Notes: a model not told the origin generated them from the letters alone. A DNA stretch of 64,000 nucleotides from UBA2219 sp964612075 (GCA_964612075.1 CAZTFC010000007.1:4767-68766), one strand, 5' to 3'; positions 9,323 to 17,732 are shown, counted from the first letter of the stretch. A program made the numbers and translations.

Positions 9323-11089
9323 GTGGGAGGCCGTATCTCCGAATCCACGATCCGTGAAGTCCGGGACCGCGCGGATATCATCGAGGTGATATCCGAGACG
9401 GTGCCCTTGAGCCGCGCCGGGGCGAGCTTTCGGGGGCTGTGCCCGTTCCACCGCGAAAAAACCCCGTCTTTCTTCGTCAATCCCGCCCGGCAGGCCTTCA
9501 AGTGCTTCGGCTGCGGCGAAGGGGGGTCGGTGATCGATTTCCTGATGAAGGCCCGCAACCTCTCCTTCGCGGACGCGGTCGAGGAGCTCGCCGGCCGGTG
9601 CGGCGTGACCGTCCAGTACGAGGGCGGCCGCCCGCACGCAAGCCCCAGGGAGGACCTCTACGGCATCGTCCGCCTGGCGTCCGAGACCTACAGGGAGCTT
9701 CTCTCCGCTCCTTCGGGGAAGGCGGGGCGCGATTTTCTGCAGGCTCGCGGCGTGACGCCCGAGGCGCAGCGGGAATTCTCGCTGGGGTGGTCGGGGCACG
9801 GGGGCGAACTGCCGGAGGCGCTCTCGAAGGCCGGGATCGACCCCGCCCGGGGGGAAGCCGCGGGCCTTCTGGTCCCCGCCCCTTCCGGCCGGGGGCACCG
9901 GTCGCGTTTCCGCGGGCGCGTCCTTTTCCCGATCGCCGACGCCCGCGGGCGGATCTGCGGGTTCGGGGGCAGGGCGGTCGACGACGCCGTTCCCAAGTAC
10001 CTGAATTCCCCGGAGTCGGAGCTCTATCGGAAGAGCGCCCTCCTGTACGGCCTCCACCAGGCCCTACCCTCGATCCGGAGGGACGGCCGCGTGGTGGTGG
10101 TCGAGGGGTACATGGACCTTATCGGCTTGTGGCAGAAAGGGATACGGTCCGTCGTCGCGACCTGCGGGACCGCCCTGACGGAGACCCACGCAAGGACCCT
10201 GAAGCGGTTGTCCGAGAACGTCATCCTATTCTACGACGGGGACCTCGCGGGGAAGATGGCGGCCGTGCGCTCGGGGGAGCCGCTGTACGCCGCCGGCGTG
10301 AGCCCGAAGGTCCTTTTCCCCCCGACGGGGCTGGACCCGGACGATTGGGCGAAGTCGGCGCCCGCGGAGGAGATGTCGCGGCGCATCGAGGGGGCGGAAC
10401 CGCTGATGGAATACATCGACCGGGGGGTTTCCCGGAAATGCGACCTCGGTTCCATTTCCGGAAAGCTCGCCTACGTGAGGAAGATGGAGAAGTATCTCCG
10501 GTGGATCCCCGACCCCGCCGAAAAGGAGCTGTACGCGCAGCGGGTGGCGCAGAAGACGGGGATCCCGGTCGAGACGATACGGCGGCAGGTCGGCGGTCCC
10601 GCGGGGAAACGGCAGGATCGCCCGCCGGGAAGCCCGTCGGACGCGGCGTGCCCCTTCCCCGAGGAAAGCAGGCTCCTCCAGATCGTGGCCTCGGACCCGA
10701 GCCTGGCGCGCGAGGCGAGGGAGGAAGGGGCGGGGGAGCTGCTGACCGGGGACGACGCCCGGGAGCTGCTGGACCGCCTGGCGGCGCTCGCGGAGAGGGA
10801 TCCCTCGGGCGGCGCGGCGTCGCTGCTCGACGGGTCGCTTCCCGAGGCGGTGCGGAAGCGGCTCTCCGCGGAGATCGTCCGCTCCGACTTCCCCGAGGGG
10901 GAGGCGCGCCGGCTGTACCCCGCCGCGCTGCTCGCCCTGCGCATCCGCGGCAAGCAGCGGGAGATCGAGTCGCTGCAGGCGATGCTGAAGGAGGAGCGGG
11001 CACACGAGGAACAGGTCCGCCTCCTTTCGCGCGTGGTCGCCGCGAAGAGGGATAAGGAACGGCTGGAATCGGAACGCAGATCCCGATGA
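9323..11089 (+). CDS. dnaG: DNA primase
   Basis: DnaG makes the RNA primers for replication. The 588-residue product has the N-terminal CHC2 zinc finger with ligands C40, H43, C61 and C64. A catalytic core with the TOPRIM elements VVVVEGYMD and LFYDGDLAG follows, and then a helical C-terminal domain expected to bind the DnaB helicase. The start is GTG at 9323, behind TTCAGGGAGACCC. Gene order rpsU-yqeY-dnaG-rpoD ties primer synthesis to translation and transcription factors in one operon. Confidence 0.97.
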   Translation: MGGRISESTIREVRDRADIIEVISETVPLSRAGASFRGLCPFHREKTPSFFVNPARQAFKCFGCGEGGSVIDFLMKARNLSFADAVEELAGRCGVTVQYEGGRPHASPREDLYGIVRLASETYRELLSAPSGKAGRDFLQARGVTPEAQREFSLGWSGHGGELPEALSKAGIDPARGEAAGLLVPAPSGRGHRSRFRGRVLFPIADARGRICGFGGRAVDDAVPKYLNSPESELYRKSALLYGLHQALPSIRRDGRVVVVEGYMDLIGLWQKGIRSVVATCGTALTETHARTLKRLSENVILFYDGDLAGKMAAVRSGEPLYAAGVSPKVLFPPTGLDPDDWAKSAPAEEMSRRIEGAEPLMEYIDRGVSRKCDLGSISGKLAYVRKMEKYLRWIPDPAEKELYAQRVAQKTGIPVETIRRQVGGPAGKRQDRPPGSPSDAACPFPEESRLLQIVASDPSLAREAREEGAGELLTGDDARELLDRLAALAERDPSGGAASLLDGSLPEAVRKRLSAEIVRSDFPEGEARRLYPAALLALRIRGKQREIESLQAMLKEERAHEEQVRLLSRVVAAKRDKERLESERRSR

Positions 11090-11105
11090 AGAGGTGAGGG
11101 TGATC

Positions 11106-12896
11106 ATGGCGAGGCGCAAAACTCCCGAGGGCATCGACGGCCTGGTGGAAAAAGGGCGGGCGCAGGGATTCGTCACCTACGACGAGCTGAACAGCGTCCT
11201 TCCCCCCAATGTCCTGACGGGGGACCAGATCGACGACGTCATGGAGATCTTCGGGGAGAACTCCATAGAGGTCGTGGACGACTACCAGAAGGTCCCGATC
11301 CCCGTCCAGAACCTGCTGATCGGGGAGGAGGCGGCCGCGGAGGAGGAAGAGGAAGAGGCCGCGGTCGAGGAGGAGCCGGCCGTCGAGGAGGAGTTCGAGT
11401 ACCCGGGCGGGATCAAGGGGAACGACCCGGTGCGCCTCTACCTGAAGGAGATGGGGGCCATCCCGCTCCTGAACCGCGAGGGCGAGGTCACCCTCGCGAA
11501 GCGGATCGAGGACGGGGAGCGGGAGATCGTATCGTCCGTGAAGAGCTGCTCCATCGCGCTCGACGAGCTGTTCCGGACGGGAGACAAGCTCCGCAACGGC
11601 GAGATCATGGTCCGGGACGTCATCAAGGACCTCGACGAGGAGTCGACGGAGGAGGAGGAGAAGGCGGCGCTCGAGAAGGTGCTGCGGATCGTCCAGCGCA
11701 TCCGCCGGACCCACCAGGCCGCCGTCGAGATCGAGCAGCGTCTGCGCAAGGGCGGCCTCCCCGAGAAGGAGCGGACCCTCCAGAAGAACAAGGTCGCCGC
11801 CCACCACGACCGCGTGGTGGAGCTGATCCAGGAGATCCACCTGAAGGAGCGGCAGATCGAGGTGATCGGCGACAAGATCCGCCGGTACGCCGACCTCGTG
11901 GATTCGGCGGAGATGCGCATCCGGGAGTGCTGCGAGAAGGTCCGGCTTCCCGAGAAGGAGCTCCTGCGCCTCTTCAGGGAGATCCGGGAGCAGAAGGACG
12001 GCCTCTCGAAGGCGGCGTCCAAGTACCACGTGAAGAAGGAGAGGCTGCTCGAGTTCGAGACGATCCTCAAGGAGTCGCGCAACGCGATCCGGAAGGTGGA
12101 GCGCGAGGCGGGGCTGTCGGCCCCGGAGATCAAGGTGACCCTTTCATCCATCGAGCAGGGCGAGCGGAAGGTCCGGGAGGCCAAGCGCGAGCTGGTCGAG
12201 GCGAACCTCCGGCTGGTGGTGTCGATCGCGAAGAAGTACACGAACCGGGGTCTGCAGTTCCTCGACCTGATCCAGGAAGGCAACATCGGCCTCATGAAGG
12301 CCGTGGACAAGTTCGAGTACCGCAGGGGATACAAGTTCTCCACGTACGCGACGTGGTGGATCCGGCAGGCGATCACGCGCGCGATCGCGGACCAGGCGCG
12401 GACCATCCGCATCCCGGTCCACATGATCGAGACGATCAACAAGCTCATCCGCACGTCCCGCTACCTGGTGCAGGAGCTGGGGCGGGAGCCGAGCCCCGAG
12501 GAGATCGCGGAGCGGATGGACATCCCGCTCGAGAAGGTCCGCAAGGTCCTGAAGATCGCGAAGGAGCCCATCTCCCTCGAGACGCCCATCGGCGAGGAGG
12601 AGGACAGCCACCTCGGCGACTTCATCGAGGACAAGAACACGGCGTCCCCGGTGGACTCCGTGATCAACATCGACCTCGCGGAGCAGGTGGACAAGGTGCT
12701 GGGCAGCCTGACGCCGAGGGAGGAGAGGGTCCTGCGGATGCGCTTCGGCATCGGGGAGAAGTCGGACCACACCCTGGAGGAGGTCGGCCAGGATTTCGAG
12801 GTGACCCGGGAGAGGATCCGGCAGATCGAGGCGAAGGCGCTTCGGAAGCTGCGCCACCCGAGCCGCAGCAAGCGGCTCCGGACGTTCCTCGAGTAG
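11106..12896 (+). CDS. rpoD: RNA polymerase primary sigma factor (sigma-70)
   Basis: The 596-residue protein is a housekeeping sigma factor. Region 1.1 is present at the N terminus (ARRKTPEGIDGLVEKG onwards). An acidic linker of about 30 residues and region 1.2 (NDPVRLYLKEMG) follow, then a long non-conserved region. Region 2 has LRLVVSIAKKYTNRGLQFLD and the -10-reading FSTYATWWIRQAITRAI. Region 3 (PVHMIETINK) follows, and region 4 ends VTRERIRQIEAKALRKLRH. I chose ATG at 11106, six bases after a GAGG, over upstream GTG codons at 11094 and 11100. It ends the operon and is followed by an independent tRNA promoter. Confidence 0.98.
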   Translation: MARRKTPEGIDGLVEKGRAQGFVTYDELNSVLPPNVLTGDQIDDVMEIFGENSIEVVDDYQKVPIPVQNLLIGEEAAAEEEEEEAAVEEEPAVEEEFEYPGGIKGNDPVRLYLKEMGAIPLLNREGEVTLAKRIEDGEREIVSSVKSCSIALDELFRTGDKLRNGEIMVRDVIKDLDEESTEEEEKAALEKVLRIVQRIRRTHQAAVEIEQRLRKGGLPEKERTLQKNKVAAHHDRVVELIQEIHLKERQIEVIGDKIRRYADLVDSAEMRIRECCEKVRLPEKELLRLFREIREQKDGLSKAASKYHVKKERLLEFETILKESRNAIRKVEREAGLSAPEIKVTLSSIEQGERKVREAKRELVEANLRLVVSIAKKYTNRGLQFLDLIQEGNIGLMKAVDKFEYRRGYKFSTYATWWIRQAITRAIADQARTIRIPVHMIETINKLIRTSRYLVQELGREPSPEEIAERMDIPLEKVRKVLKIAKEPISLETPIGEEEDSHLGDFIEDKNTASPVDSVINIDLAEQVDKVLGSLTPREERVLRMRFGIGEKSDHTLEEVGQDFEVTRERIRQIEAKALRKLRHPSRSKRLRTFLE

Positions 12897-12916
12897 CGGG
12901 GCGCCGCGGAAGGGCG

Positions 12917-12943
12917 TTGACACCGGGGAGGCGGCGGTATAAT
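12917..12943 (+). promoter_or_regulatory. Promoter of the tRNA gene
   Basis: A perfect TTGACA (12917-12922) and a perfect TATAAT (12938-12943) are separated by 15 bases; an overlapping TAATAA at 12940-12945 would give the optimal 17-base spacer. The predicted start is about 25 bases before the tRNA 5' end. Confidence 0.75.
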
Positions 12944-12974
12944 AATATACGTTTACGCCCGATAACATCGATTC

Positions 12975-13051
12975 GGGCCCATAGCTCAGTTGGTCAGAGC
13001 CACCGGCTCATAACCGGTCGGTCCCTGGTTCGAGGCCAGGTGGGCCCACCA
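12975..13051 (+). tRNA. tRNA with CAU anticodon, probably tRNA-Ile2 (lysidine type)
   Basis: The cloverleaf is complete: acceptor GGGCCCA/TGGGCCC, D stem GCTC/GAGC, anticodon stem ACCGG/CCGGT with loop CTCATAA, T stem CCTGG/CCAGG, and an encoded CCA at 13049-13051. The anticodon is CAT. A G27-C43-like strong anticodon stem and general similarity to known Ile2 genes favour an isoleucine tRNA whose C34 becomes lysidine through TilS; elongator methionine is the alternative. The initiator is excluded because the first acceptor pair is G-C. The T loop is TTCGAGG, with G at position 60 where a pyrimidine is usual. Confidence 0.95.
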
Positions 13052-13105
13052 ATGAAGAAGCGCCTATGCTCCAACGGATGACCAGGTCGAACCGCGCGGC
13101 AAGGG

Positions 13106-13136
13106 AAAATGCACCGGGAACCGGTGCATTTTTGTT
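13106..13136 (+). terminator. Intrinsic terminator of the tRNA transcript
   Basis: An 11-bp perfect stem (arms 13107-13117 and 13121-13131, core ATGCACCGG/CCGGTGCAT, loop GAA) runs into a T-rich tail at 13129-13136. It lies 55 bases after the tRNA and 19 before the next gene. Confidence 0.88.
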
Positions 13137-13154
13137 TGACGGGGCGCGGTCCCG

Positions 13155-14306
13155 GTGAGGCGCGGCCCCGTCACCGTGGAGGACGTCCGGCGGGCTCTCG
13201 ACGAAGAGTATCCGTTCGCTCACAAGGAGGATTGGGACAACGTGGGGATCCTCGTGGGAGACCCCGCCGCGCCCGTCCGGACGATCGCGGTCGCCCTGAC
13301 CGCCACGCCCGGCGTGCTCGCCGCCCTGAGGCGCCGCTCCGCCGACCTGCTCGTCACCCATCACCCCGTCCTGTTCTCCCCCGTCAAGGCCCTCCGGCCG
13401 GACCATCCCGCTTCCTCCGCGGCGTACCACCTTCTGCGGGCGGGCATATCCGCGATCTCGGCGCACACCAACGCCGACGCCGCCCCCCGCGGGGTGTCGC
13501 ACGCGATGGCCCGCGCCCTGCGCCTCGCGGGGATCCGGCCGCTGGTCCCGGGGGAGCCCTCTTCCGATTCCTGCAGGATCGTAGTGTTCGTACCGGAGAC
13601 GCACGCGGACGAGGTCCTTTCGGCCGCGGATTCGGCCGGCGCGGCGCGGATCGGTTCCTACTCCCGCTGCTCGTTCCGCTCGATGGGCACGGGGTCGTTC
13701 CGCGGGGACGCGGGGTCCGCGCCGTTTTCGGGAGCCCCGGGGCGCGAGGAGCGCGTGGAGGAGGTCCGCCTCGAGACGGTCGCGGCGGGGGCCCTCGTCC
13801 CGCGGGTGCTGAGGGCGATACGGGATGCACACCCGTACGAAGAGCCCGTCGTCGACGTCATCCCGCTGCGCGGCGGCGCTTTGGGGGGCGGGATCGGAGC
13901 CGTGGGCGAGCTTCCGGCCCCGCTGTCCCTGGCGGAGGCGCTCGGCGCGGTCCGGCGGCGCCTGCGCCCCGCGTGGATCAAGGCGGCGGGCCCCCGGCGC
14001 GGGACGGTGCGCCGCGTGGCGGTCGTGGGAGGGAGCGGCGGGGAATACCTGCGCGCCGCGCTCGAGGCGGGCGCGGACCTCTTCGTCACGGGGGACGTGA
14101 AATACCACCAGGCGCTCGAGGCGGAAAGCGCGGGGATTCCCGTGGCGGACATCGGGCATGCCTCGGGGGAGCGGTGGATCCTGCCGGAGTTCCGGCGGGT
14201 CCTCCTCGAGCGATTTCGCGGCGCCGTCACGGTCCGCGTCATGGATGAAACGGAGCCCCTGCGGCTTATCGCCGCGGGGCGATCACGGGGAGGGAAAAGA
14301 CCTTGA
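13155..14306 (+). CDS. NIF3/DUF34 family dinuclear metal-binding protein
   Basis: The 383-residue product has the NIF3 metal site split across both ends: LLVTHHPVLF and ISAHTNADAA in the first third, then VTGDVKYHQALEA and ADIGHASGERW near the C terminus. The length corresponds to the longer form, with a PII-like insert between the two halves (visible as an AHPYEEPVVDVIP segment). The family forms toroidal hexamers. Its biochemical role is unsettled, with GTP cyclohydrolase type 1b annotations based on weak evidence. The GTG start at 13155 is the first in frame after the tRNA terminator. The stop overlaps the next start as TGATG. Confidence 0.93.
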   Translation: MRRGPVTVEDVRRALDEEYPFAHKEDWDNVGILVGDPAAPVRTIAVALTATPGVLAALRRRSADLLVTHHPVLFSPVKALRPDHPASSAAYHLLRAGISAISAHTNADAAPRGVSHAMARALRLAGIRPLVPGEPSSDSCRIVVFVPETHADEVLSAADSAGAARIGSYSRCSFRSMGTGSFRGDAGSAPFSGAPGREERVEEVRLETVAAGALVPRVLRAIRDAHPYEEPVVDVIPLRGGALGGGIGAVGELPAPLSLAEALGAVRRRLRPAWIKAAGPRRGTVRRVAVVGGSGGEYLRAALEAGADLFVTGDVKYHQALEAESAGIPVADIGHASGERWILPEFRRVLLERFRGAVTVRVMDETEPLRLIAAGRSRGGKRP

Positions 14307-15031
14307 TGGAGCAGGTGAGGCACCTGATCGAAATGCAGGAGATCATGAGCCAGGCGAAACGCCTCGAGGACGAGAAGCGCAGGATTCCGCTCGAGGTGGC
14401 GGACCTGAAGGGTCTCTTCGAGGAGCGGGAGGCGGCGTTCCTCGCTGCGGACCAGGAGTTCGAGGAGCTGAAGAGACAGCGGCGGGAGAAGGAGCGGGAG
14501 ATCGAGGAGGAGCGGGACAAGGTCGAGAAGGCCAAGGCGAAGCTCATGTCGATCAAGACCAACAAGGAATATTACGCCATGCTCAAGGAGATCGAGGGGA
14601 CCCGGCGGACCAACTCCGCCCGGGAGGAAGAGCTTCTCTCCCTCCTTTCGAAGTACGAGGAGTCGGAAAAACGGCTCTCCGAGCGGAAAGCCGAGCTGGA
14701 CGAAGTGACGGGGAAGTACCGGGAGCGGATGGCCGAGGTCGAGGCGCGGATGGGCTCCTTCGACGAGGACATCGCGAAGATCCTGGACCGCAAGCGCCAG
14801 GTGGCGCTGAACCTGGACGCGGCGCTCGTCCGCCGTTTCGAGATGATCTTCGAGAGGCGCGAGGGGCTGGCCATCATCGCGGCGAGGAACTACTGCTGCA
14901 CCGGCTGCCACATGAACATCTCGCCCCAGCTCTACAACATGCTGCAGCGGGACGACAAGATCCTCACCTGCCCCAACTGCAACCGGATCCTCTATTACGA
15001 GCCGCCGGAAGACAAGGCGGCGGGCGAGTGA
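14306..15031 (+). CDS. Coiled-coil protein with C-terminal C4 zinc ribbon (DUF164/CdsZ-like)
   Basis: The 241-residue protein is almost entirely charged heptad-like helix for about 180 residues (stretches such as KRQRREKEREIEEERDKV). It ends in a zinc ribbon with the Cys pairs CTGCHMN and LTCPNCNR. This is the zf-RING_7/DUF164 architecture; the chlamydial relative CdsZ/CT398 interacts with secretion components, but a general function is not known. ATG at 14306 is preferred over TTG at 14303. In delta-type genomes the gene commonly sits next to a NIF3 gene, as here, which suggests a functional link. Confidence 0.9.
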   Translation: MEQVRHLIEMQEIMSQAKRLEDEKRRIPLEVADLKGLFEEREAAFLAADQEFEELKRQRREKEREIEEERDKVEKAKAKLMSIKTNKEYYAMLKEIEGTRRTNSAREEELLSLLSKYEESEKRLSERKAELDEVTGKYRERMAEVEARMGSFDEDIAKILDRKRQVALNLDAALVRRFEMIFERREGLAIIAARNYCCTGCHMNISPQLYNMLQRDDKILTCPNCNRILYYEPPEDKAAGE

Positions 15032-15444
15032 GCCCCGGCTCCGTCACGGTCCGCGTCGACGGGGCGAGCCGGGGGAACCCGGGTCCCGCGGGCATCGGCG
15101 CCGTCGTCGAGTTCGGCGACGGGCGGCCGCCGATGGAGCTGTGCGAGTACATCGGCGAGACGACCAACAACGTGGCGGAATACCGCGCCCTGCTCCTGGC
15201 GCTCCAGGAGGCGCAGCGGCTCGCTCCCGGGGACGCCCTGACCGTGTACTCCGATTCCGAGCTGCTCGTCCGCCAGCTCAACGGGAAATACAAGGTGAAG
15301 GCGGAGCATCTCCGGCCGCTGTACGTCGAGGCCTGCCGCCGGTTGCGGGCGTTCCCGGCGGCCCGTATACTGCATGTAGGGCGCGAGGAGAACCGGAAGG
15401 CCGACCTTCTGGCGAACCTGGCGATCGACCAGCATCGCGGATAG
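15028..15444 (+). CDS. rnhA: Ribonuclease HI family protein
   Basis: RNase HI cuts the RNA strand of RNA:DNA hybrids. The 138-residue product keeps all four acidic catalytic positions: D11 (VDGASRGNPG), E51 (NNVAEYRALL), D76 (VYSDSELLV) and D126 (ENRKADLLANLA). It lacks the basic protrusion of E. coli RNase HI and belongs to the short bacterial/archaeal-type subgroup. The start is GTG at 15028, overlapping the previous stop as GTGA. The last base of the TAG stop is also the first base of the RNase P RNA first helix. Confidence 0.93.
   Translation: MSPGSVTVRVDGASRGNPGPAGIGAVVEFGDGRPPMELCEYIGETTNNVAEYRALLLALQEAQRLAPGDALTVYSDSELLVRQLNGKYKVKAEHLRPLYVEACRRLRAFPAARILHVGREENRKADLLANLAIDQHRG
15343..15371 (+). 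promoter_or_regulatory. Candidate rnpB promoter inside the rnhA coding region
   Basis: TTGCGG at 15343-15348 and TATACT at 15366-15371 are separated by exactly 17 bases, within the 3' part of rnhA. Transcription would begin near 15378, about 65 bases before the mature RNase P RNA, which would require 5' processing. Read-through from the upstream genes is the alternative. Confidence 0.35.
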
Positions 15445-15856
15445 CGCTCGAGGAGGCCAGGCGGCCGCCGGCCCCGTTTCGGGGCGGGAGGAAAGTCCGG
15501 GCTCCGCAGGGCAGGGTGCCGGGTAACGCCCGGTGGGGGCGACCCCGAGGACAGTGCCACAGAAAACACACCGCCTCCCGCCGTTTCGGCGGGCGGTAAG
15601 GGTGAAATGGTGAGGTAAGAGCTCACCGCGCGGCGGGCGACCGTCGCGGCACGGCAAACCCCACCCGGAGCAAGGCCGAATAGGAGGGCATTTCCCCGGG
15701 CGGTTCTTTTCGCCCGGGGGATAAGGGCTGCCCGCCCGAAGCCCTCGGGTCCAGGCCGCTCAAGGCGCGCGGCAACGCGCGTCGTAGAGAAATGGCCGCC
15801 ACGCGGCAAAGGCGTCTCGCCGCGCACGGAACCCGGCTTACGGCCTCCTCGGGCGC
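15444..15856 (+). ncRNA. rnpB: RNase P RNA, bacterial class A
   Basis: This is the catalytic RNA that matures tRNA 5' ends. Helix P1 is 15 bp: 15444-15458 (GCGCTCGAGGAGGCC) pairs with 15842-15856 (GGCCTCCTCGGGCGC) with one U-G pair. Conserved core elements appear in order: GAGGAAAGTCCGGGCTCC near 15488, ACAGTGCCACAGAAAA near 15554, GGTGAAATGGTGAG and AAGAGCTCACCGC near 15600, the P15 region AGGAGGGCA with GGCTGCCCG, and GAACCCGGCTTAC before the 3' strand of P1. TTTT follows P1 directly and may contribute to termination. Confidence 0.95.
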
Positions 15857-15948
15857 TTTTCCCCCGTCCGCTTCCCACGGAAACGAACCGAAAAGCCCAC
15901 CCACCCCGCCGCCGGGGAAATTTTCCTTTGAAAATGCATTGAAATACC

Positions 15949-15976
15949 TTGACACCCCTTTCTTCACTTGTAGAAT
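15949..15976 (+). promoter_or_regulatory. Promoter of the mraZ-led division and cell-wall operon
   Basis: TTGACA at 15949-15954 and TAGAAT at 15971-15976 are separated by 16 bases in an A+T-richer region. The start site would be near 15983, right at the first of the three GTGGG repeats that form the putative MraZ operator. Confidence 0.75.
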
Positions 15977-15985
15977 ATTCCCCAA

Positions 15986-16010
15986 GTGGGTAATCGTGGG
16001 GAAAGGTGGG
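15986..16010 (+). promoter_or_regulatory. MraZ operator: three GTGGG direct repeats
   Basis: GTGGG occurs at 15986-15990, 15996-16000 and 16006-16010, giving an exact 10-bp period with 5-base spacers. Known MraZ sites in E. coli are TGGGN direct repeats with 5-base spacers upstream of mraZ, so autoregulation by the first gene of the operon is likely. The position at the start site suits repression. Confidence 0.8.
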
Positions 16011-16020
16011 TAAGGTCCCA

Positions 16021-16473
16021 GTGATCTTCCGAGGCCGCTTCGAATATACCATCGATCCCAAAGGGCGCGTGAACGTCCCCGCCCCTTTCCGCGAGCGCCT
16101 GCAGGAAACCGGCCAGGAATCCTTCTTCATCACGAATTACTCCGGCTGCCTCTACGTGTTCGCGGCGGAGGACTGGGCGCGCATCGAAGAGCGGGCCGCC
16201 CTGGTCCCGACCACCGACCGGCGCATGAACACCTTCGTCCGGTTCTTCGTCGGCGGGGCGGTGGAGGCGGTTCCCGACAAGCAGGGACGGATCCTGATTC
16301 CGCCTTCGCTGCGCAATTACGCCGGCCTGGAGAAGGAGGTCGTCATCCAGGGGATGCCCAACCGGTTCGAGGTCTGGTCGCTCGCGCGCTGGCAGGAGGA
16401 GCTGGGCCGGTTCGAAAAAGAAGTCAAGGACGACCCCGAGTTCGCCAAAGAGATCAGCGAGCTCGGGATCTGA
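16021..16473 (+). CDS. mraZ: Transcriptional regulator MraZ
   Basis: MraZ is a ring-forming DNA-binding protein with two SpoVT/AbrB-like domains that controls the dcw operon. With the start at GTG 16021 the product is 150 residues beginning (M)IFRGRFEYTIDPKGRVNVP, matching the family N terminus. The second half repeats the fold at DKQGRILIPPSLR. A GTG at 16006 would add five residues but lies inside the third operator repeat, so I prefer 16021, which has AAGG 5 bases upstream. It is followed after three bases by rsmH. Confidence 0.94.
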   Translation: MIFRGRFEYTIDPKGRVNVPAPFRERLQETGQESFFITNYSGCLYVFAAEDWARIEERAALVPTTDRRMNTFVRFFVGGAVEAVPDKQGRILIPPSLRNYAGLEKEVVIQGMPNRFEVWSLARWQEELGRFEKEVKDDPEFAKEISELGI

Positions 16474-16476
16474 CCC

Positions 16477-17403
16477 TTGGCGACCGGACATATCCCCGTT
16501 CTTTTCCAGGAGACGTTGGGATTGCTTGAACCCTCCCCCGGCGAGGTCTTCCTCGACGGGACGACCGGGGCCGGGGGGCACGCCGCGGAGATCGCAAGGC
16601 GGGTCGGCCCGGGCGGCCTGCTGGTCTGCGCGGACGAGGACCCGTCGATGCTCTCGGTCGCCGCGGAAAAACTGGCGCAGTTCCCCTGGGTCCGTGCGGT
16701 CCAGACGGACTTCTCGGACTTCGCCTCCCTGCGGGAGGCGGCCGGCGGCAGGAGGTTCGACGGCATGCTCCTCGACCTCGGGATCTCCTCGCTCCAGCTC
16801 GACGACCCCTCGCGCGGTTTCTCCTTCCGGGAGGAAGGACCGCTCGACATGCGGCGCCACCCCGGGGGAGACAGGCCGACCGCGGCGGAGATCCTGCGGG
16901 ACGCGCGGGAGGAGGAGCTGGCCGACATTTTCTACCTTTTCGGGGAAGAGCGTTTCTCGCGCCGCATCGCCCGGGCCGTGGCGGAGCGCAGGAGGAGGGA
17001 GCCGATCCGCACGACCATGGAGCTGGCCCGGCTGGTCGCCGCGGCGATCCCCCGCAGGGCGTGGCCCAGGGACATCCACCCCGCCACGCGGGTGTTCCAG
17101 GCGCTCCGGATCGCGGTGAACCGGGAGCTTTCCTCCCTCGAGGCCTTCCTGGACGGATTCCCCGAGCACCTTTCCCCCGGGGGCAGGGTGGCGGTGATCA
17201 GCTTCCACTCCCTCGAGGACCGGCTGGTGAAGACGGCGTTTCGCCGGCTGGGACGGGCGGAGAAAGGCGAAAGCGCGGCGTTCCGGTCGCTGACCCGGAA
17301 GCCGGTGGTCCCGACGGAACGGGAGAGCCGTGAAAATCCCAGGGCCCGGAGCGCGAAGCTCCGGGCGGCGCGCAAGGCGCTTCTGGAGGAGGAATCGACA
17401 TGA
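16477..17403 (+). CDS. rsmH: 16S rRNA (cytosine1402-N4)-methyltransferase
   Basis: RsmH (MraW) methylates C1402 in the 16S rRNA decoding site with AdoMet. The 308-residue product starts at TTG 16477 with MATGHIPVLFQETL and has the AdoMet motif FLDGTTGAGGH, the LDLGISSLQLD block, TRVFQALRIAVN and SFHSLEDRLVK. All are family hallmarks. Its stop overlaps the ftsL start by ATGA. Confidence 0.97.
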   Translation: MATGHIPVLFQETLGLLEPSPGEVFLDGTTGAGGHAAEIARRVGPGGLLVCADEDPSMLSVAAEKLAQFPWVRAVQTDFSDFASLREAAGGRRFDGMLLDLGISSLQLDDPSRGFSFREEGPLDMRRHPGGDRPTAAEILRDAREEELADIFYLFGEERFSRRIARAVAERRRREPIRTTMELARLVAAAIPRRAWPRDIHPATRVFQALRIAVNRELSSLEAFLDGFPEHLSPGGRVAVISFHSLEDRLVKTAFRRLGRAEKGESAAFRSLTRKPVVPTERESRENPRARSAKLRAARKALLEEEST

Positions 17404-17732
17404 CGAAGATCACCGTGGGCAACGGCGTCTACATCATCTCGGAGATCCGCAGGGAAGCCCCGCCGATCCCCGCCGTCCCGCGCCGCAGGGCGTTCCTCGT
17501 TCTGCTGGCCGTGCTGCTCGGCATCGGCCTCTTCAACGTATGGCTCTCGGGGCTTTACATCCGGACGGGGTACCGGGTATCCACCGCGCTGGAGGAGAAG
17601 CGGACCCTCCAGATGCAGAAGGACGTCCTGCGGACCGAGATCCTCGCGCTGAAGAGCCCGGCGCGCATCGATACCATCGCCCGCAACCAGCTGGGGATGG
17701 TGGACCCCCGGATGGAGGGGGTCATCCGGTGA
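17400..17732 (+). CDS. ftsL: Cell division protein FtsL
   Basis: The 110-residue bitopic protein has a short cytoplasmic N terminus, one membrane segment around residues 35-55 (AFLVLLAVLLGIGLFNVWL) and a periplasmic heptad-rich region (EEKRTLQMQKDVLRTEI) expected to form a coiled coil with an FtsB-like partner. Sequence conservation in this family is low, so identification rests on topology and position between rsmH and ftsI. It starts within the rsmH stop (ATGA). Confidence 0.85.
   Translation: MTKITVGNGVYIISEIRREAPPIPAVPRRRAFLVLLAVLLGIGLFNVWLSGLYIRTGYRVSTALEEKRTLQMQKDVLRTEILALKSPARIDTIARNQLGMVDPRMEGVIR

Noticed and set aside
12897..12916. GGCGCCGCGG-type inverted repeat after rpoD as a terminator
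   Set aside because: The stem is short and there is no T-run, so it cannot be supported as an intrinsic terminator.
15792..16013. 73-codon plus-strand frame between rnhA and mraZ
   Set aside because: It lies within the 3' part of the RNase P RNA and the mraZ promoter region, and has no family resemblance.
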